Source of the DNA: SbD1 sp039679945
Lineage (GTDB): Bacteria > Desulfobacterota > Syntrophobacteria > Syntrophobacterales > Syntrophobacteraceae
Length of the DNA stretch: 64,000 nt
Direction of reading: 5' to 3'
Assembly (NCBI GenBank): GCA_039679945.1
Contig: JBDKTY010000081.1
Span: 1 to 64,000, forward strand
The position numbers and the translations under genes were made by a program. Position 1 is the first letter of the stretch. Every line of letters begins with the position of its first letter. The notes beneath the pieces were generated by a model, which had not been told where the DNA came from, did not search any database, and was given only the letters and a program-made list of their open reading frames with translations. This document shows positions 46,560 to 55,317 of this stretch, one piece after another.

Positions 46560-46601
46560 TGTATAATTATACAAATATGGCTGATTTTGATAATTAATCA
46601 A
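46560..46601. promoter_or_regulatory. AT-rich dyads upstream of the U32 gene
   Basis: A perfect 14-bp palindrome TGTATAATTATACA (46560-46573) gives TATAAT on both strands, and TTGAT-N5-ATCAA (46587-46601) follows. The latter resembles CRP/FNR-family sites but has a 5- rather than 4-base spacer. No gene is seen in 46448-47001. Confidence 0.3.
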
Positions 46602-47001
46602 TAAAAATCCAATTCATGGTTTCAGGCTCCGGCAAAACAGGCCCCTTCCTTATCAGGGCACGGGATGCTGCGCAAACTTCTTGAATACAATCCCGAGATA
46701 GGGGATGATCCGGACTCAACCAATGACTAAAACGCGCATCCTTTTGCAGATGCGATTATCCAAGAATAATTATACTCATTTGAGAACAAGAATATTAGGG
46801 CGTCCCCAATAATTGCGGGAACCCGCCCGGTAATTCCCGGATCAGTTCCGGGGGCAGGCGCGGGGGCCTTATTTTCTGGAATTCAGTAAGTGAGAAGCAT
46901 GGGATTCCAGCTTTTGCCTGAACGAGGGGGTTTGGCGGCACATTTCATTCCGCGCCGATCCATTCGAAAAGCACGTCACCGGGCGTCTTCGGGAGCGGGA
47001 C

Positions 47002-47763
47002 TTGCGCCGATTCATCGGAAAAATCCCACGGATTCTGAGGTTTGCGGGCTCATCCCTGTTGGAACTGTGTTTTCCCAGAGTATGCGCGGGATGCGGGAAA
47101 ATCAACGTCCTGGATGCCGGCTTCTGGTGCCGCCACTGCCGTGAGGAACTCACCATAATCGGTTCGCCGTTTTGCCCCCGGTGTGGCAGACCATTTCAGA
47201 ATGCGCCCGAATCATCCGACCATCTGTGCGGCGAATGCATGGAATCGGCATTCCACTTCGACACCGCAAGGTCTGCCGTTCTTCACACCGGGATTGTTCG
47301 TGACAGAATACACCAGTACAAATTCGGAGGGCGGCTGTACTGGATTCCGGCTTTCGTCGAACTCTGCGAATCCACCTGTGCCCGGTGGCACCTTGAACCC
47401 CTGGACCTGATCATGCCCGTCCCACTTCACCTCAAGCGGCTGAAGGAAAGAGGGTTCAACCAGTCGGGACTGCTCGCGAAGGAGCTTGGACGCAGACTGA
47501 ATGTGCGGGTCTCGTTCGACTCTCTTGTCAGAAGCATTTGGACTCAGCCTCAGACCCGCCTGAACCGCGAGGATCGGCTCAAAAACGTACGGGGCGCGTT
47601 CGCGGTGACCAATCCCGGGACAGTTCGCAACGGCAGGATATTGGTGGTGGATGATGTCTTCACTACGGGGGAGACTTTGAGCGAGTGTGCGAGGACCCTC
47701 AAAAAAGCCGGGGCGGCGGAGGTGCATGCCCTCACCATCACGCGGGCGCTGCCGCGCACGTAA
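47002..47763 (+). CDS. comF: ComF family phosphoribosyltransferase-like protein
   Basis: 253 residues. N-terminal zinc-finger region with CxxC-type pairs (CAGCGK, CRHC, CPRCGRPF, CGEC), then a PRTase domain with the PRPP loop ILVVDDVFTTGETLSEC near residue 213. The LKERGFNQSGLLAKELG segment is typical of ComF. TTG start with a weak site. Family members are linked to DNA uptake or are of unknown role; no other competence genes are nearby. Confidence 0.9.
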   Translation: MRRFIGKIPRILRFAGSSLLELCFPRVCAGCGKINVLDAGFWCRHCREELTIIGSPFCPRCGRPFQNAPESSDHLCGECMESAFHFDTARSAVLHTGIVRDRIHQYKFGGRLYWIPAFVELCESTCARWHLEPLDLIMPVPLHLKRLKERGFNQSGLLAKELGRRLNVRVSFDSLVRSIWTQPQTRLNREDRLKNVRGAFAVTNPGTVRNGRILVVDDVFTTGETLSECARTLKKAGAAEVHALTITRALPRT

Positions 47764-47998
47764 TATCCTTTCGCGGCAATGGCACGCAGAGCCATTGCCT
47801 GCTCTCGTGGCTCCACCATGGACAAGACTTTCAAATCCTGTGATCGAATACCCGCGGGAAGCGTCGCCTTACAACCCGCAACTCACTGCTTCCCAATCCA
47901 ATCATCCAAGTTACCTGTGTGGCTTTCACGCCGGAAACCTCGCCAGCGGTTTCGATCATGGAATACCGCTCAGGATGAGCGGCAAAAACCTTTGGTGT

Positions 47999-48385
47999 CT
48001 ACCAGATGACAGGAACGGGGTATTGGCGAATCAAAGGATCGGGAGTAAGCAGGGATAAACCGTGTGCCAACGCTTGACAAACCAGCATGCGGTCGAAGGG
48101 GTCTTTGTGAATATCGGGCAACCTGGGCAGCATCAGGACTGCTTCTTCTTCCAGCGGCAAAGATTCGATGGCATGCAGTGCTCTCATCCCGGCAATGAAT
48201 TGAGCCGGTGGAGCTGGCAGCGGCAGGCGCCCCAAGGCGTTCTTGACGATGATTTCCCAAACGGACACGCTACTGAGAAAAACCGTGGCGGAATCATATC
48301 GAAATACTTCGCGTGCGCGTTCAGAAAGTTCCATCGAGTCGCTGATAAGCCAGAGGAAGGTGCAGGTATCCAGAAGAGTATTCAA
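47999..48385 (-). CDS. PIN-domain toxin of a type II toxin-antitoxin pair
   Basis: 128-residue PIN ribonuclease. The acidic residues expected for Mg binding are seen: D in LLDTCTFLWLI, E in VSVWEIIVK, and D in DIHKDPFDRMLVCQA with a final LLTPD. It overlaps the antitoxin gene by four bases (ATGA). RNA target unknown. 47764-47998 upstream shows no gene. Confidence 0.9.
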   Translation of the reverse strand: MNTLLDTCTFLWLISDSMELSERAREVFRYDSATVFLSSVSVWEIIVKNALGRLPLPAPPAQFIAGMRALHAIESLPLEEEAVLMLPRLPDIHKDPFDRMLVCQALAHGLSLLTPDPLIRQYPVPVIW

Positions 48386-48627
48386 GGTCCCTTCCCGTTG
48401 AATGCGTCGAGAAAGTCGTCGGGAAGAGGTTCGAAGAAACTCTCCGGCACCTCGAATTGACCTTTGGCCAAACCGATCGGCCGTATGGACCCGGTTTTAG
48501 GAGGCAAAGGGCGGATCTCGGCTATCGGCACATTTCTCCGACAAAGCAATATCTTCTCCCCCTTCGCAAGGCGATCGAGGTATTTTGACAGATTGGTTTT
48601 TGCTTCGTGAATGTTTAGTTTAATCAT
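48382..48627 (-). CDS. Phd/YefM-family antitoxin
   Basis: 81 residues: N-terminal DNA-binding fold (MIKLNIHEAKTNLSKYLDRL, AKGEKILLCRRNVPIAEI) and a C-terminal neutralising tail (FEPLPDDFLDAF). Transcribed first, coupled to the PIN toxin. Such antitoxins usually autorepress the pair. 48628-48914 holds only an unsupported open frame. Confidence 0.88.
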   Translation of the reverse strand: MIKLNIHEAKTNLSKYLDRLAKGEKILLCRRNVPIAEIRPLPPKTGSIRPIGLAKGQFEVPESFFEPLPDDFLDAFNGKGP

Positions 48628-48914
48628 GACCCAATAGTAAGGCAGAAACTGAACTAAGTCAACGACCTACTTTTGAACCCTTCCGCCATTGAACTTCCAG
48701 CCGGCTTTGGGCAGTTTCGGTTTGGGCCTTTATATGAAAACGGAAAGACCGCAAGCGCGATAAACCGCCTTCAATAAATGTCCTGGTACTCAGCGCAGTC
48801 TCGAACTTCCGGAGTCCCTCGGGAGAGATATGCCATATCGAGCCACCGAGGAAGAATATTGCCTGGGTAAGACCCGCGGCATGCATTTTCCTCCTTGAGG
48901 CAACTCAACCCCGC

Positions 48915-49781
48915 CTACTCCGCCCCATCCATTTCCGCCTTGATACCGCACTCCCGCGCGAGCCTTCCATAGATGATGCTGAGTTCCCGATCGCACTCGC
49001 CACGCGGAGCGCCGTTTTCCCGTGCCTGCTCGTAAGCTCTCTCGGCCTCTTTCCATTTGCCTTCCTCGCTGAGCAACCGCCCCAGGAGCAGGTGAATGTC
49101 GCCCCTTTTGGGATCGAGTTTCGATGCCCGCCGCAATAGCACTACTGCCCCGGCCCTGTCGCCCTTTTGCATGCGAAGGTCAGCCGAGCGCAGGAAGGCC
49201 TGGATATCGGAAGGATTGTAGAACATGGCGCGGTCATAAGATTTCAACGCCGAGCGTACGTCGTCCCTTCTTTCCGCGATTTCGCCGAGCCCGAACCAGG
49301 CATTTGCACATTTCTCGTTCCGGCGCAGTGACTCTTCGAATAGAGAGCTCGCTTCATCGAGCCGGCCGGCCCTGAAGAGAAAGTATCCAAACTGGCTCGC
49401 GGCCCAGGAATCGTTGCGGTCCACCTCGACGGCACGCCGGTAGGACTGCTCGGCGGCCATCATCTGCCCGGTGGTTTCCTGAAGGGATGCCAGGTTGGAC
49501 CAGGCCGGCGCAAACTCGGGATGCTGAACGAGAATGGCTCTGTAAAGCTTTTCAGCCTCATCCTTCCTGCCCTGGTCCTGGTAGATCACGGCCAGGTTGA
49601 ATTTAGGCAAGGGATCTGAGGGATTGACCCTGATTGCCTGCTGGTATTGGCTTATGGATTCGTTCACGCGCCCGCGGCCGTAATGCTCGACCGCGCGATT
49701 GTACGGGTCCGTCCCCCCGCTTGCGCAGCCTGAAATGACCAGAAGACCAGCCAGTAATAAAAGAATTCTACTTTTTACCAT
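48915..49781 (-). CDS. TPR-repeat lipoprotein
   Basis: 288 residues. Signal peptide with lipobox VISGC (Cys 19), then about seven TPR units, e.g. AVEHYGRGRVNESISQYQQA and SDPLPKFNLAVIYQDQGR. Its start lies inside the 3' end of mlaD (14-base overlap), so it belongs to the Mla operon; a periplasmic or outer-membrane scaffold in lipid transport is a reasonable inference. Confidence 0.88.
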   Translation of the reverse strand: MVKSRILLLLAGLLVISGCASGGTDPYNRAVEHYGRGRVNESISQYQQAIRVNPSDPLPKFNLAVIYQDQGRKDEAEKLYRAILVQHPEFAPAWSNLASLQETTGQMMAAEQSYRRAVEVDRNDSWAASQFGYFLFRAGRLDEASSLFEESLRRNEKCANAWFGLGEIAERRDDVRSALKSYDRAMFYNPSDIQAFLRSADLRMQKGDRAGAVVLLRRASKLDPKRGDIHLLLGRLLSEEGKWKEAERAYEQARENGAPRGECDRELSIIYGRLARECGIKAEMDGAE

Positions 49782-50766
49782 ATGGCCCGATTCTTCCCTT
49801 GTCTCTCCACTGTTCCGAGCCCGGCGGGACGCTTTCGGGCGCCCCGTCAGCCTTCCACACGACCTTCCAGGGATGGGACTTCAGGTCCTCGCTCAGCCCC
49901 TTCAGGTTTTTCGATGTCTCGTTGAGATTGCGCAGGAGAGAGGTTATGTCATCCTCGCCCGCGGAAAGGATCGTCCGCACGCCTTTGACCGTGTTCTCGG
50001 CCTCTGAAAACCCTCTCGCCGCCAGTGTCAGCGTCTTCGACAAGTCACTTTCTATCGTTTCGAGTCTTTTCTGCAACCCCTTGTTGGTCTCGCGAACATC
50101 TTTAAGCAAGGCAACCAGTTCGTTGCCACCCTCTCCCGAGACATGGGTCAGATTCTTCACGATCGGACTCAGTTCGGCGGTCTTTTTCCGCAGATCGGTC
50201 ACGAGACCGTTCGCGTTCTGTATGGTCTCCCTGGCGGTATGGACGGTCTCCTTGACCGAGTATTCGGTCCGCACCTCCTGGACCAGTTCTTTCGTCTCGT
50301 TAACCAGGTCAACCATTCCGGCGGCAACCTTTTGTCCGGTCGCCATGATCTCGGAAAGAGACGACGCGCTCTTCCCTTCCATGATAGCCCCCGATTCCAC
50401 CTCGGGCGCATCCGGTGAACCCGGCGACATTTCGACATACTTGGCGCCCATCATCCCCAGGCTTCGAATTTCCGCCCGCGAATCCTGGCGCACGCGCGCA
50501 TGTGGATCGATCCGAACAGTAAGGGCAATGCGGTCGGCGGTCCCTTCCGCTATGCGAATGTCTTTCACCCCGCCCACTTCATATCCCGCATACCAGACCG
50601 GTGAACCGCGGGTGATCCCGTCCGCGTACGTAAAAAGCAAAACAATCGTCTTCTTTTTGTCCCACAACGAACGGATATCGCTCACCACGAAAATCGCGAT
50701 CACGAAAAGGACAAAGGATACAGTGACAAGTATGCCGACCTTTATTTCCGATCGAAAAACCTGCAT
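49768..50766 (-). CDS. mlaD: MlaD/MCE-domain lipid-transport protein
   Basis: 332 residues. One N-terminal transmembrane helix (IKVGILVTVSFVLFVIAIFV) followed by the MCE domain (LLFTYADGITRGSPVWYAGY; VGGVKDIRI; LGMMGAKYVEMSPG) and a long C-terminal helical/coiled-coil region rich in Leu, Thr and Glu, longer than E. coli MlaD. MCE rings shuttle lipids across the periplasm. GGAGAG precedes the ATG at 50766. Confidence 0.93.
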   Translation of the reverse strand: MQVFRSEIKVGILVTVSFVLFVIAIFVVSDIRSLWDKKKTIVLLFTYADGITRGSPVWYAGYEVGGVKDIRIAEGTADRIALTVRIDPHARVRQDSRAEIRSLGMMGAKYVEMSPGSPDAPEVESGAIMEGKSASSLSEIMATGQKVAAGMVDLVNETKELVQEVRTEYSVKETVHTARETIQNANGLVTDLRKKTAELSPIVKNLTHVSGEGGNELVALLKDVRETNKGLQKRLETIESDLSKTLTLAARGFSEAENTVKGVRTILSAGEDDITSLLRNLNETSKNLKGLSEDLKSHPWKVVWKADGAPESVPPGSEQWRDKGRIGPYGKK

Positions 50767-50870
50767 CTACGAGTCTCTCCAGGTTGGCGGCCAGCCGCCG
50801 GGGTTTACCAGTTCCATCGAGGGCGGACCGGAATGTCCGCCTTCCACATCACTTGATCTCTCTTGGTTAA

Positions 50871-51659
50871 TCACTCCACGCCCAGCAGGTCCTCGAGATA
50901 GTCCCTGCTCGACTGGCGAAGCGGGATGGGACCATCCGCGCTTCCCTTGATAAACTGCTGGACCAGCGGGTCGGAGGAGTTTTCAATGTCTTGCGGCGTC
51001 CCGTAGGCGACGACCTTTCCCTTGAAAAGGACAACCATCTTGTCGGAGATTTGAAGGGCATTCCTGACATCATGGGTCACCACCACCGAGGTAATCCCGA
51101 TTCTTCGGCTCAAATCGAGTATGAGCTGTCCGATGACCCCGGTCACCACCGGATCGAGGCCCGAGGTAGGTTCGTCATAGAAGACGATCTCGGGGTCCAG
51201 CGCGATGGCTCGCGCCAGGGCCACTCGCTTTTGCATTCCACCGCTCAACTGCGAAGGCTTGAGATGCTCAAAATCGCGCAGGCCGACCAGTTCGAGTTTC
51301 ATCTTCACGATAACCCCGATGATCTTCTCATCCAGTTGGGTATGCTCGCGAAGCGGCAGGGCAATGTTGTCGTGGACCGACAGCGAATTGAGGAGCGCGC
51401 CCATCTGGAAGAGCATGCCGAATCGCTTGCGGTAGCCCTCCATTTCGCACTCACAAAACCTGGTAATGTCGGCCCCTTTTACCAGGATCTCGCCCGAATC
51501 GGGGCGCAACACACCGATGAGATGTCTCAGGAGGGTCGTTTTGCCGCAGCCGCTTCCGCCCATGATAGCGAAAACACTGCCTTTATCAACGGTCAGGTTG
51601 ATCCCGTCCAGGACCAGTCTCCCATCGAAGCTCTTTACGAGGTTTTTTACCTCTATCAT
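50871..51659 (-). CDS. mlaF: Mla-type ABC transporter ATPase MlaF
   Basis: Cytoplasmic ATPase of the lipid transporter. Walker A GGSGCGKTTLLRHL, signature LSGGMQKRVALARAIALDP, Walker B IVFYDEPTSGLDP, and switch His (VVVTHDV) are all intact. I use the ATG at 51659 (MIEVKNLVKSFDG, 262 aa), the normal family start; in-frame ATG 51698 and TTG 51728 are alternatives without better sites. Confidence 0.94.
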   Translation of the reverse strand: MIEVKNLVKSFDGRLVLDGINLTVDKGSVFAIMGGSGCGKTTLLRHLIGVLRPDSGEILVKGADITRFCECEMEGYRKRFGMLFQMGALLNSLSVHDNIALPLREHTQLDEKIIGVIVKMKLELVGLRDFEHLKPSQLSGGMQKRVALARAIALDPEIVFYDEPTSGLDPVVTGVIGQLILDLSRRIGITSVVVTHDVRNALQISDKMVVLFKGKVVAYGTPQDIENSSDPLVQQFIKGSADGPIPLRQSSRDYLEDLLGVE

Positions 51660-51801
51660 CGGTCCCGGCACGCCGGACGGGACATGCTGTAATTCCATTC
51701 CCGGCAAGATACCTTTGCTTAAGGGCAAATTCGCCCGGCAAGTTCAACTCGTCATAAAAATACCCGGTGGCCCCGAAGGTCCGCCCAAAAATCCCGCCTG
51801 T

Positions 51802-52596
51802 CTAAAGAAACAGGTAAAAGATGGTCGTAAAAAGACAATCGGCCAGGATAATGCTGATCAGCGACGTAACCACCGACACCATGGTGGACCTGCCCACGCC
51901 CTCAGCGCCTCCCCGCACCACAAAAGCCATGTAGCAGCCGACCATGGCGATGATTACGGCAAACACGGCGCTTTTGATAAGCCCGCTGATGATATCTTTC
52001 ATCAGGAGGGCATCAATCGTATTTTGTATATAGAGCGTCGACCTGATGCCGATTGCTCCGGTGCCGACAACGTAGCCGCCGATTATTCCAATCATGTCAG
52101 CCAGGACCGTCAGACAGGGAAGCATGATGATCATGGCCAGAAAACGCGGCACCACGAGATAGGAGATGGGCGAAATCGCCATTACTTCCAGGGCAAGTAT
52201 TTCCTCGGTTACCAACATCGTGCCCAGTTCGGCGGTGAACGCGGCGCTCACACGGCCGGCGAGGACAATCGCCGTCAGCAGAGGCGCCATTTCTCGCGTA
52301 AGCGCGACAGCCGCGAGGCTTGCCGCGTACGTTATCGCTCCGAATTTTTCCAACTGGTAGGCCGTCTGCAAGACCAGAATGATGCCGATAACGAACGATA
52401 CAAGGGAAACTATAGGGATCGATTTTACTCCGACCTCGTCCATCTGGACTATGGCGGCCTTTATCCTGAGCGGTTTTCCCTGGAACGGCTTGACGAAAGT
52501 CCACCGCATCGTCTCCCAAAAGAAGAGCGAGATGCTGGTGATGTGACGCAAGAAGTAAACGACTTTGCTGTCTGAACGCGCCGCGGCCTCGCTCAC
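51802..52596 (-). CDS. mlaE: Mla-type ABC transporter permease MlaE
   Basis: 264-residue inner-membrane permease with about five to six hydrophobic segments; conserved stretches LTREMAPLLTAIVLAGRVSA and AAFTAELGTMLVTEEI. GTG start at 52596, five bases after the STAS gene stop, with GGAGAG inside the end of that gene, so the two are likely coupled. Confidence 0.94.
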   Translation of the reverse strand: MSEAAARSDSKVVYFLRHITSISLFFWETMRWTFVKPFQGKPLRIKAAIVQMDEVGVKSIPIVSLVSFVIGIILVLQTAYQLEKFGAITYAASLAAVALTREMAPLLTAIVLAGRVSAAFTAELGTMLVTEEILALEVMAISPISYLVVPRFLAMIIMLPCLTVLADMIGIIGGYVVGTGAIGIRSTLYIQNTIDALLMKDIISGLIKSAVFAVIIAMVGCYMAFVVRGGAEGVGRSTMVSVVTSLISIILADCLFTTIFYLFL

Positions 52597-52601
52597 CCGA
52601 T

Positions 52602-52937
52602 CTACTCTCCGTCCAGGAGCCGGTCAGCGTCCGGCACCATTTCAAAAACGCCCTTCAGGTAAGCCAGGTCAAAAATCGATTCCACCGTTGGCGTTGCGCC
52701 GGCCAGAGTGAAACGGACATTGCTCTTTCGCGAAAACTGCAGGCCTTCGACAAAGGTGGCTATGCCGGAACTGTCAATGTAGGGCACTCGGGAAAGGTCC
52801 ACGATGATATGGGAGGGCGACTCTCGAAAAAGAGGCAGGAGCGCGCTCCTCACCTGGGGAGACGAACTCATGTCGAGATCCCCTTCCAGCGCAAGCAGAA
52901 ATATACCCTTCTTCTTCTCGGTCACCTGGCTCTTCAT
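52602..52937 (-). CDS. STAS-domain protein (SpoIIAA-like; possible MlaB)
   Basis: 111 residues with the STAS core. The phospho-acceptor motif is IDSSGIATFVEG (Ser at about 56-57), as in SpoIIAA/RsbV. Position is informative: it overlaps the RsbW-like kinase gene upstream by four bases and ends five bases before mlaE. In E. coli the STAS protein MlaB binds MlaF and supports the transporter, so this protein may be the MlaB equivalent, an anti-anti-sigma factor, or both. Confidence 0.9.
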   Translation of the reverse strand: MKSQVTEKKKGIFLLALEGDLDMSSSPQVRSALLPLFRESPSHIIVDLSRVPYIDSSGIATFVEGLQFSRKSNVRFTLAGATPTVESIFDLAYLKGVFEMVPDADRLLDGE

Positions 52938-53377
52938 TCTTGCCCCGTCTCCTCTTTCGCCCTGTATTTGACAAGTCTCAGCAGCATGCCCCCATCCTCG
53001 GGGACACTGTATTCCGTCCTGTCGAAGGCTGATTTTATAAAATGAATGCCCAATCCGCCGGGACGCACATCCTCAAGCTCTCTCGATACAAAACAGGCCG
53101 GGTCGGCGGCAGGACCGAAATCGCGGATGTCTACCTGAAAATAATCCAGATTTATCAAAAAGGTAAGAATAATTCTTTCGTTTTCCCGATGCTTATAGGC
53201 ATGACGAATGACATTGGTACAAGCCTCGTCAACCGCAAGGACAAGCCGGCCACATTCCTCGCGCCCGAAACCGATCCTTTCCGACACCGTTCCCACCAGT
53301 GCGCGCACGATAAACATTGAAGCGGGATCAGCCGGAATATCGAGTACAACCGGGCCTTTCAGTTCATCCAGAGCCAA
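52934..53377 (-). CDS. RsbW/SpoIIAB-like ATP-binding protein (serine kinase of partner switch)
   Basis: 147 residues with a HATPase fold: N-box AVDEACTNVIRHAY, G1-like VDIRDFGPAADP, and G2-like RPGGLGIHFIKSAFD. Family members phosphorylate a STAS partner. It starts with TTG directly after the phosphatase stop (TGATTG) and overlaps the STAS gene, so the three proteins are made together. Confidence 0.9.
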   Translation of the reverse strand: MALDELKGPVVLDIPADPASMFIVRALVGTVSERIGFGREECGRLVLAVDEACTNVIRHAYKHRENERIILTFLINLDYFQVDIRDFGPAADPACFVSRELEDVRPGGLGIHFIKSAFDRTEYSVPEDGGMLLRLVKYRAKEETGQE

Positions 53378-54709
53378 TCATCTCTCCTCGACCCTGACAA
53401 GCACCACGGTTGTGTCATCGGCCTGGGGCTGGTCTTTCACAAACTCCGCCACTGCATTGCTCAGGCGTGACCTGACGGACTCGACTTCGGAGTCTCCCTG
53501 TCGGAGGGCCGCTTCGAGCCGCTGCCAGCCAAAGAGTTCCCCCTCTTCGTTCCTGGCCTCAACAAGTCCATCGGTAGCCAACAGGATACAGTCCCCCGGT
53601 TTCAGGGGCACGGAGGATTCCGTAAATGCCTGCCCCGGCAGGATTCCAACCGGCGGCCCGCCACCTCGCAACCGGGTAATCGCGCCCTCAGCGGAGTTCC
53701 AGACAATGGGCGGCAAGTGCCCCGCGTTCACATAGATCATCTCATTGCCGGGCCCGAGCACCATATACAGAAGGGTCACGAACATTCCCCTGCAGCTCTG
53801 TTCGGCCACTGTATCATTCACGCGGCCGATAAGTTTCACGGGGTCCTTTTCGCGGATGGCGAGCAGACGGAAATCGGAGGTAAGCTTCGCCATGAAAAGG
53901 GCCGAAGCAACTCCTTTCCCGGATACATCGCCGATCAGGACCCCCATGCGGTCATTATCGAGAGGAATGAAATCGTAGAAATCCCCCCCGACCTCCTGCG
54001 CCGCCTGATAAAAGGTACTGAAGCTGAAGCCGGCGAATCGGGGCATCTCCCGTGGGAGAAAGCTCAGTTGAATGCTGGTGGCAAATTCGAGGTCTCGTTC
54101 GATCTGCCTCTTTCGCAGAATCTCCCGGTGAAGGCGGGCATTATCCACGGCTATGGCGGCATTGATGCAAAGTACGCTGAGATCTTCCTCATCGTTGACG
54201 GTGAAACAACTCCCATCCGTCTTGTTAATGACCTGGGAAACCCCGATAACCCGATCCTTAATCTTGAGCGGAACACACAGTATGGTTTTGGTGTGATAAC
54301 CCGTCATGCGGTCAAATTCCTGGTTGAACCGGGGATCGGAGTAAGCATCCTCGATCAAAACAGGGTTTCCCGTCTCGAACACATATCCGGCAATACCCTG
54401 CCCCTTTTTCAGGCGGAGTTGCCCCGTGAGCTTATGGGCTACAGGCCCCTGGGCGACTTCGAAGACCAGTTCCATGCTCTTCTCGTCGACCAGCATGAGA
54501 CTGCACGACTCCGCCTTGAGAATGGCGCGGGAAATGGTCATTATGTTTTCGAGCACCTCATCGAGCTCAAGGCTGGAGTTGATGAGGCTGGACACCTTGA
54601 AACATTCCTTGAGGTTATCCAGGCGCTCGTTTAATTTTTGGACATCAGGCGGACGACTCTTACCGGAGGCGGAGGCAGTCGGTCCGATCGCTTCATTTTC
54701 TTTTTTCAT
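53378..54709 (-). CDS. GAF-domain PP2C/SpoIIE-type serine phosphatase
   Basis: 443 residues from ATG 54709 (weak site; the frame is open 79 codons further upstream). A GAF domain (about 45-205; LRLKKGQGIAGYVFETGNPV) is joined by a helix (LEFATSIQLSFLPREMP) to a PP2C domain with metal ligands in VGGDFYDF, LIGDVSGKGVASALFMA and LLATDGLVEARNEEG. It would dephosphorylate the STAS partner in response to a signal sensed by GAF. First gene of the operon. Upstream 54710-55317 has no supported gene. Confidence 0.92.
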   Translation of the reverse strand: MKKENEAIGPTASASGKSRPPDVQKLNERLDNLKECFKVSSLINSSLELDEVLENIMTISRAILKAESCSLMLVDEKSMELVFEVAQGPVAHKLTGQLRLKKGQGIAGYVFETGNPVLIEDAYSDPRFNQEFDRMTGYHTKTILCVPLKIKDRVIGVSQVINKTDGSCFTVNDEEDLSVLCINAAIAVDNARLHREILRKRQIERDLEFATSIQLSFLPREMPRFAGFSFSTFYQAAQEVGGDFYDFIPLDNDRMGVLIGDVSGKGVASALFMAKLTSDFRLLAIREKDPVKLIGRVNDTVAEQSCRGMFVTLLYMVLGPGNEMIYVNAGHLPPIVWNSAEGAITRLRGGGPPVGILPGQAFTESSVPLKPGDCILLATDGLVEARNEEGELFGWQRLEAALRQGDSEVESVRSRLSNAVAEFVKDQPQADDTTVVLVRVEER

Positions 54710-55317
54710 ATGCTTTCGACCCGAGGTAAAGATCTTCCGGCCCGCACGCATACCTGACCGGTAAGTCTGGGGGGGAAGCGATATTATGACCGCTCTGCCC
54801 GGAACTGTCAAACAAAGCTGTCCGACCGGGAGGCGGTGATGGCCGCGGAAATTACGGCGCACATACGAAACATGCGTGAGACAAACCATGGTGTATGAAC
54901 ACTGGTGGGGTCCGGAACGGACAGGCTCAGCCGATGAAGGCATCACATAACGCGGGATCGATTAGTGGTAAGGGGTGGAAGAACCGCACCTTGTAAGCCA
55001 GAATGCAGGAACATGGGAACATGGGGGTCGGTCCAAGCCAAGTACTGAATATTTTGAGATTTACATCCCGGTAACGCGCATTATTACGGCTTAGAACACG
55101 ATTATTGGCCGGCAAATCGCATGGGAAGGGTTTCCCTCCCACAAAAGACTATCAATTTATGCCTGGAAAATACGCCTCTAACGAAAAAAACGTGTCCATT
55201 CTACAGATTTTTTCCAATCCCTATAAGTACTTAACCTGTATAGCCCCCATATACAGTCCAAGTATTTCGACCCCATGCAGCTTTAGCCAGGCCCGGCCCC
55301 ATGCAGGAGCCACGGGC

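Noticed and set aside
48659..48886. 75-codon minus-strand frame between the antitoxin and the TPR gene
   Set aside because: No start signal or recognisable pattern.
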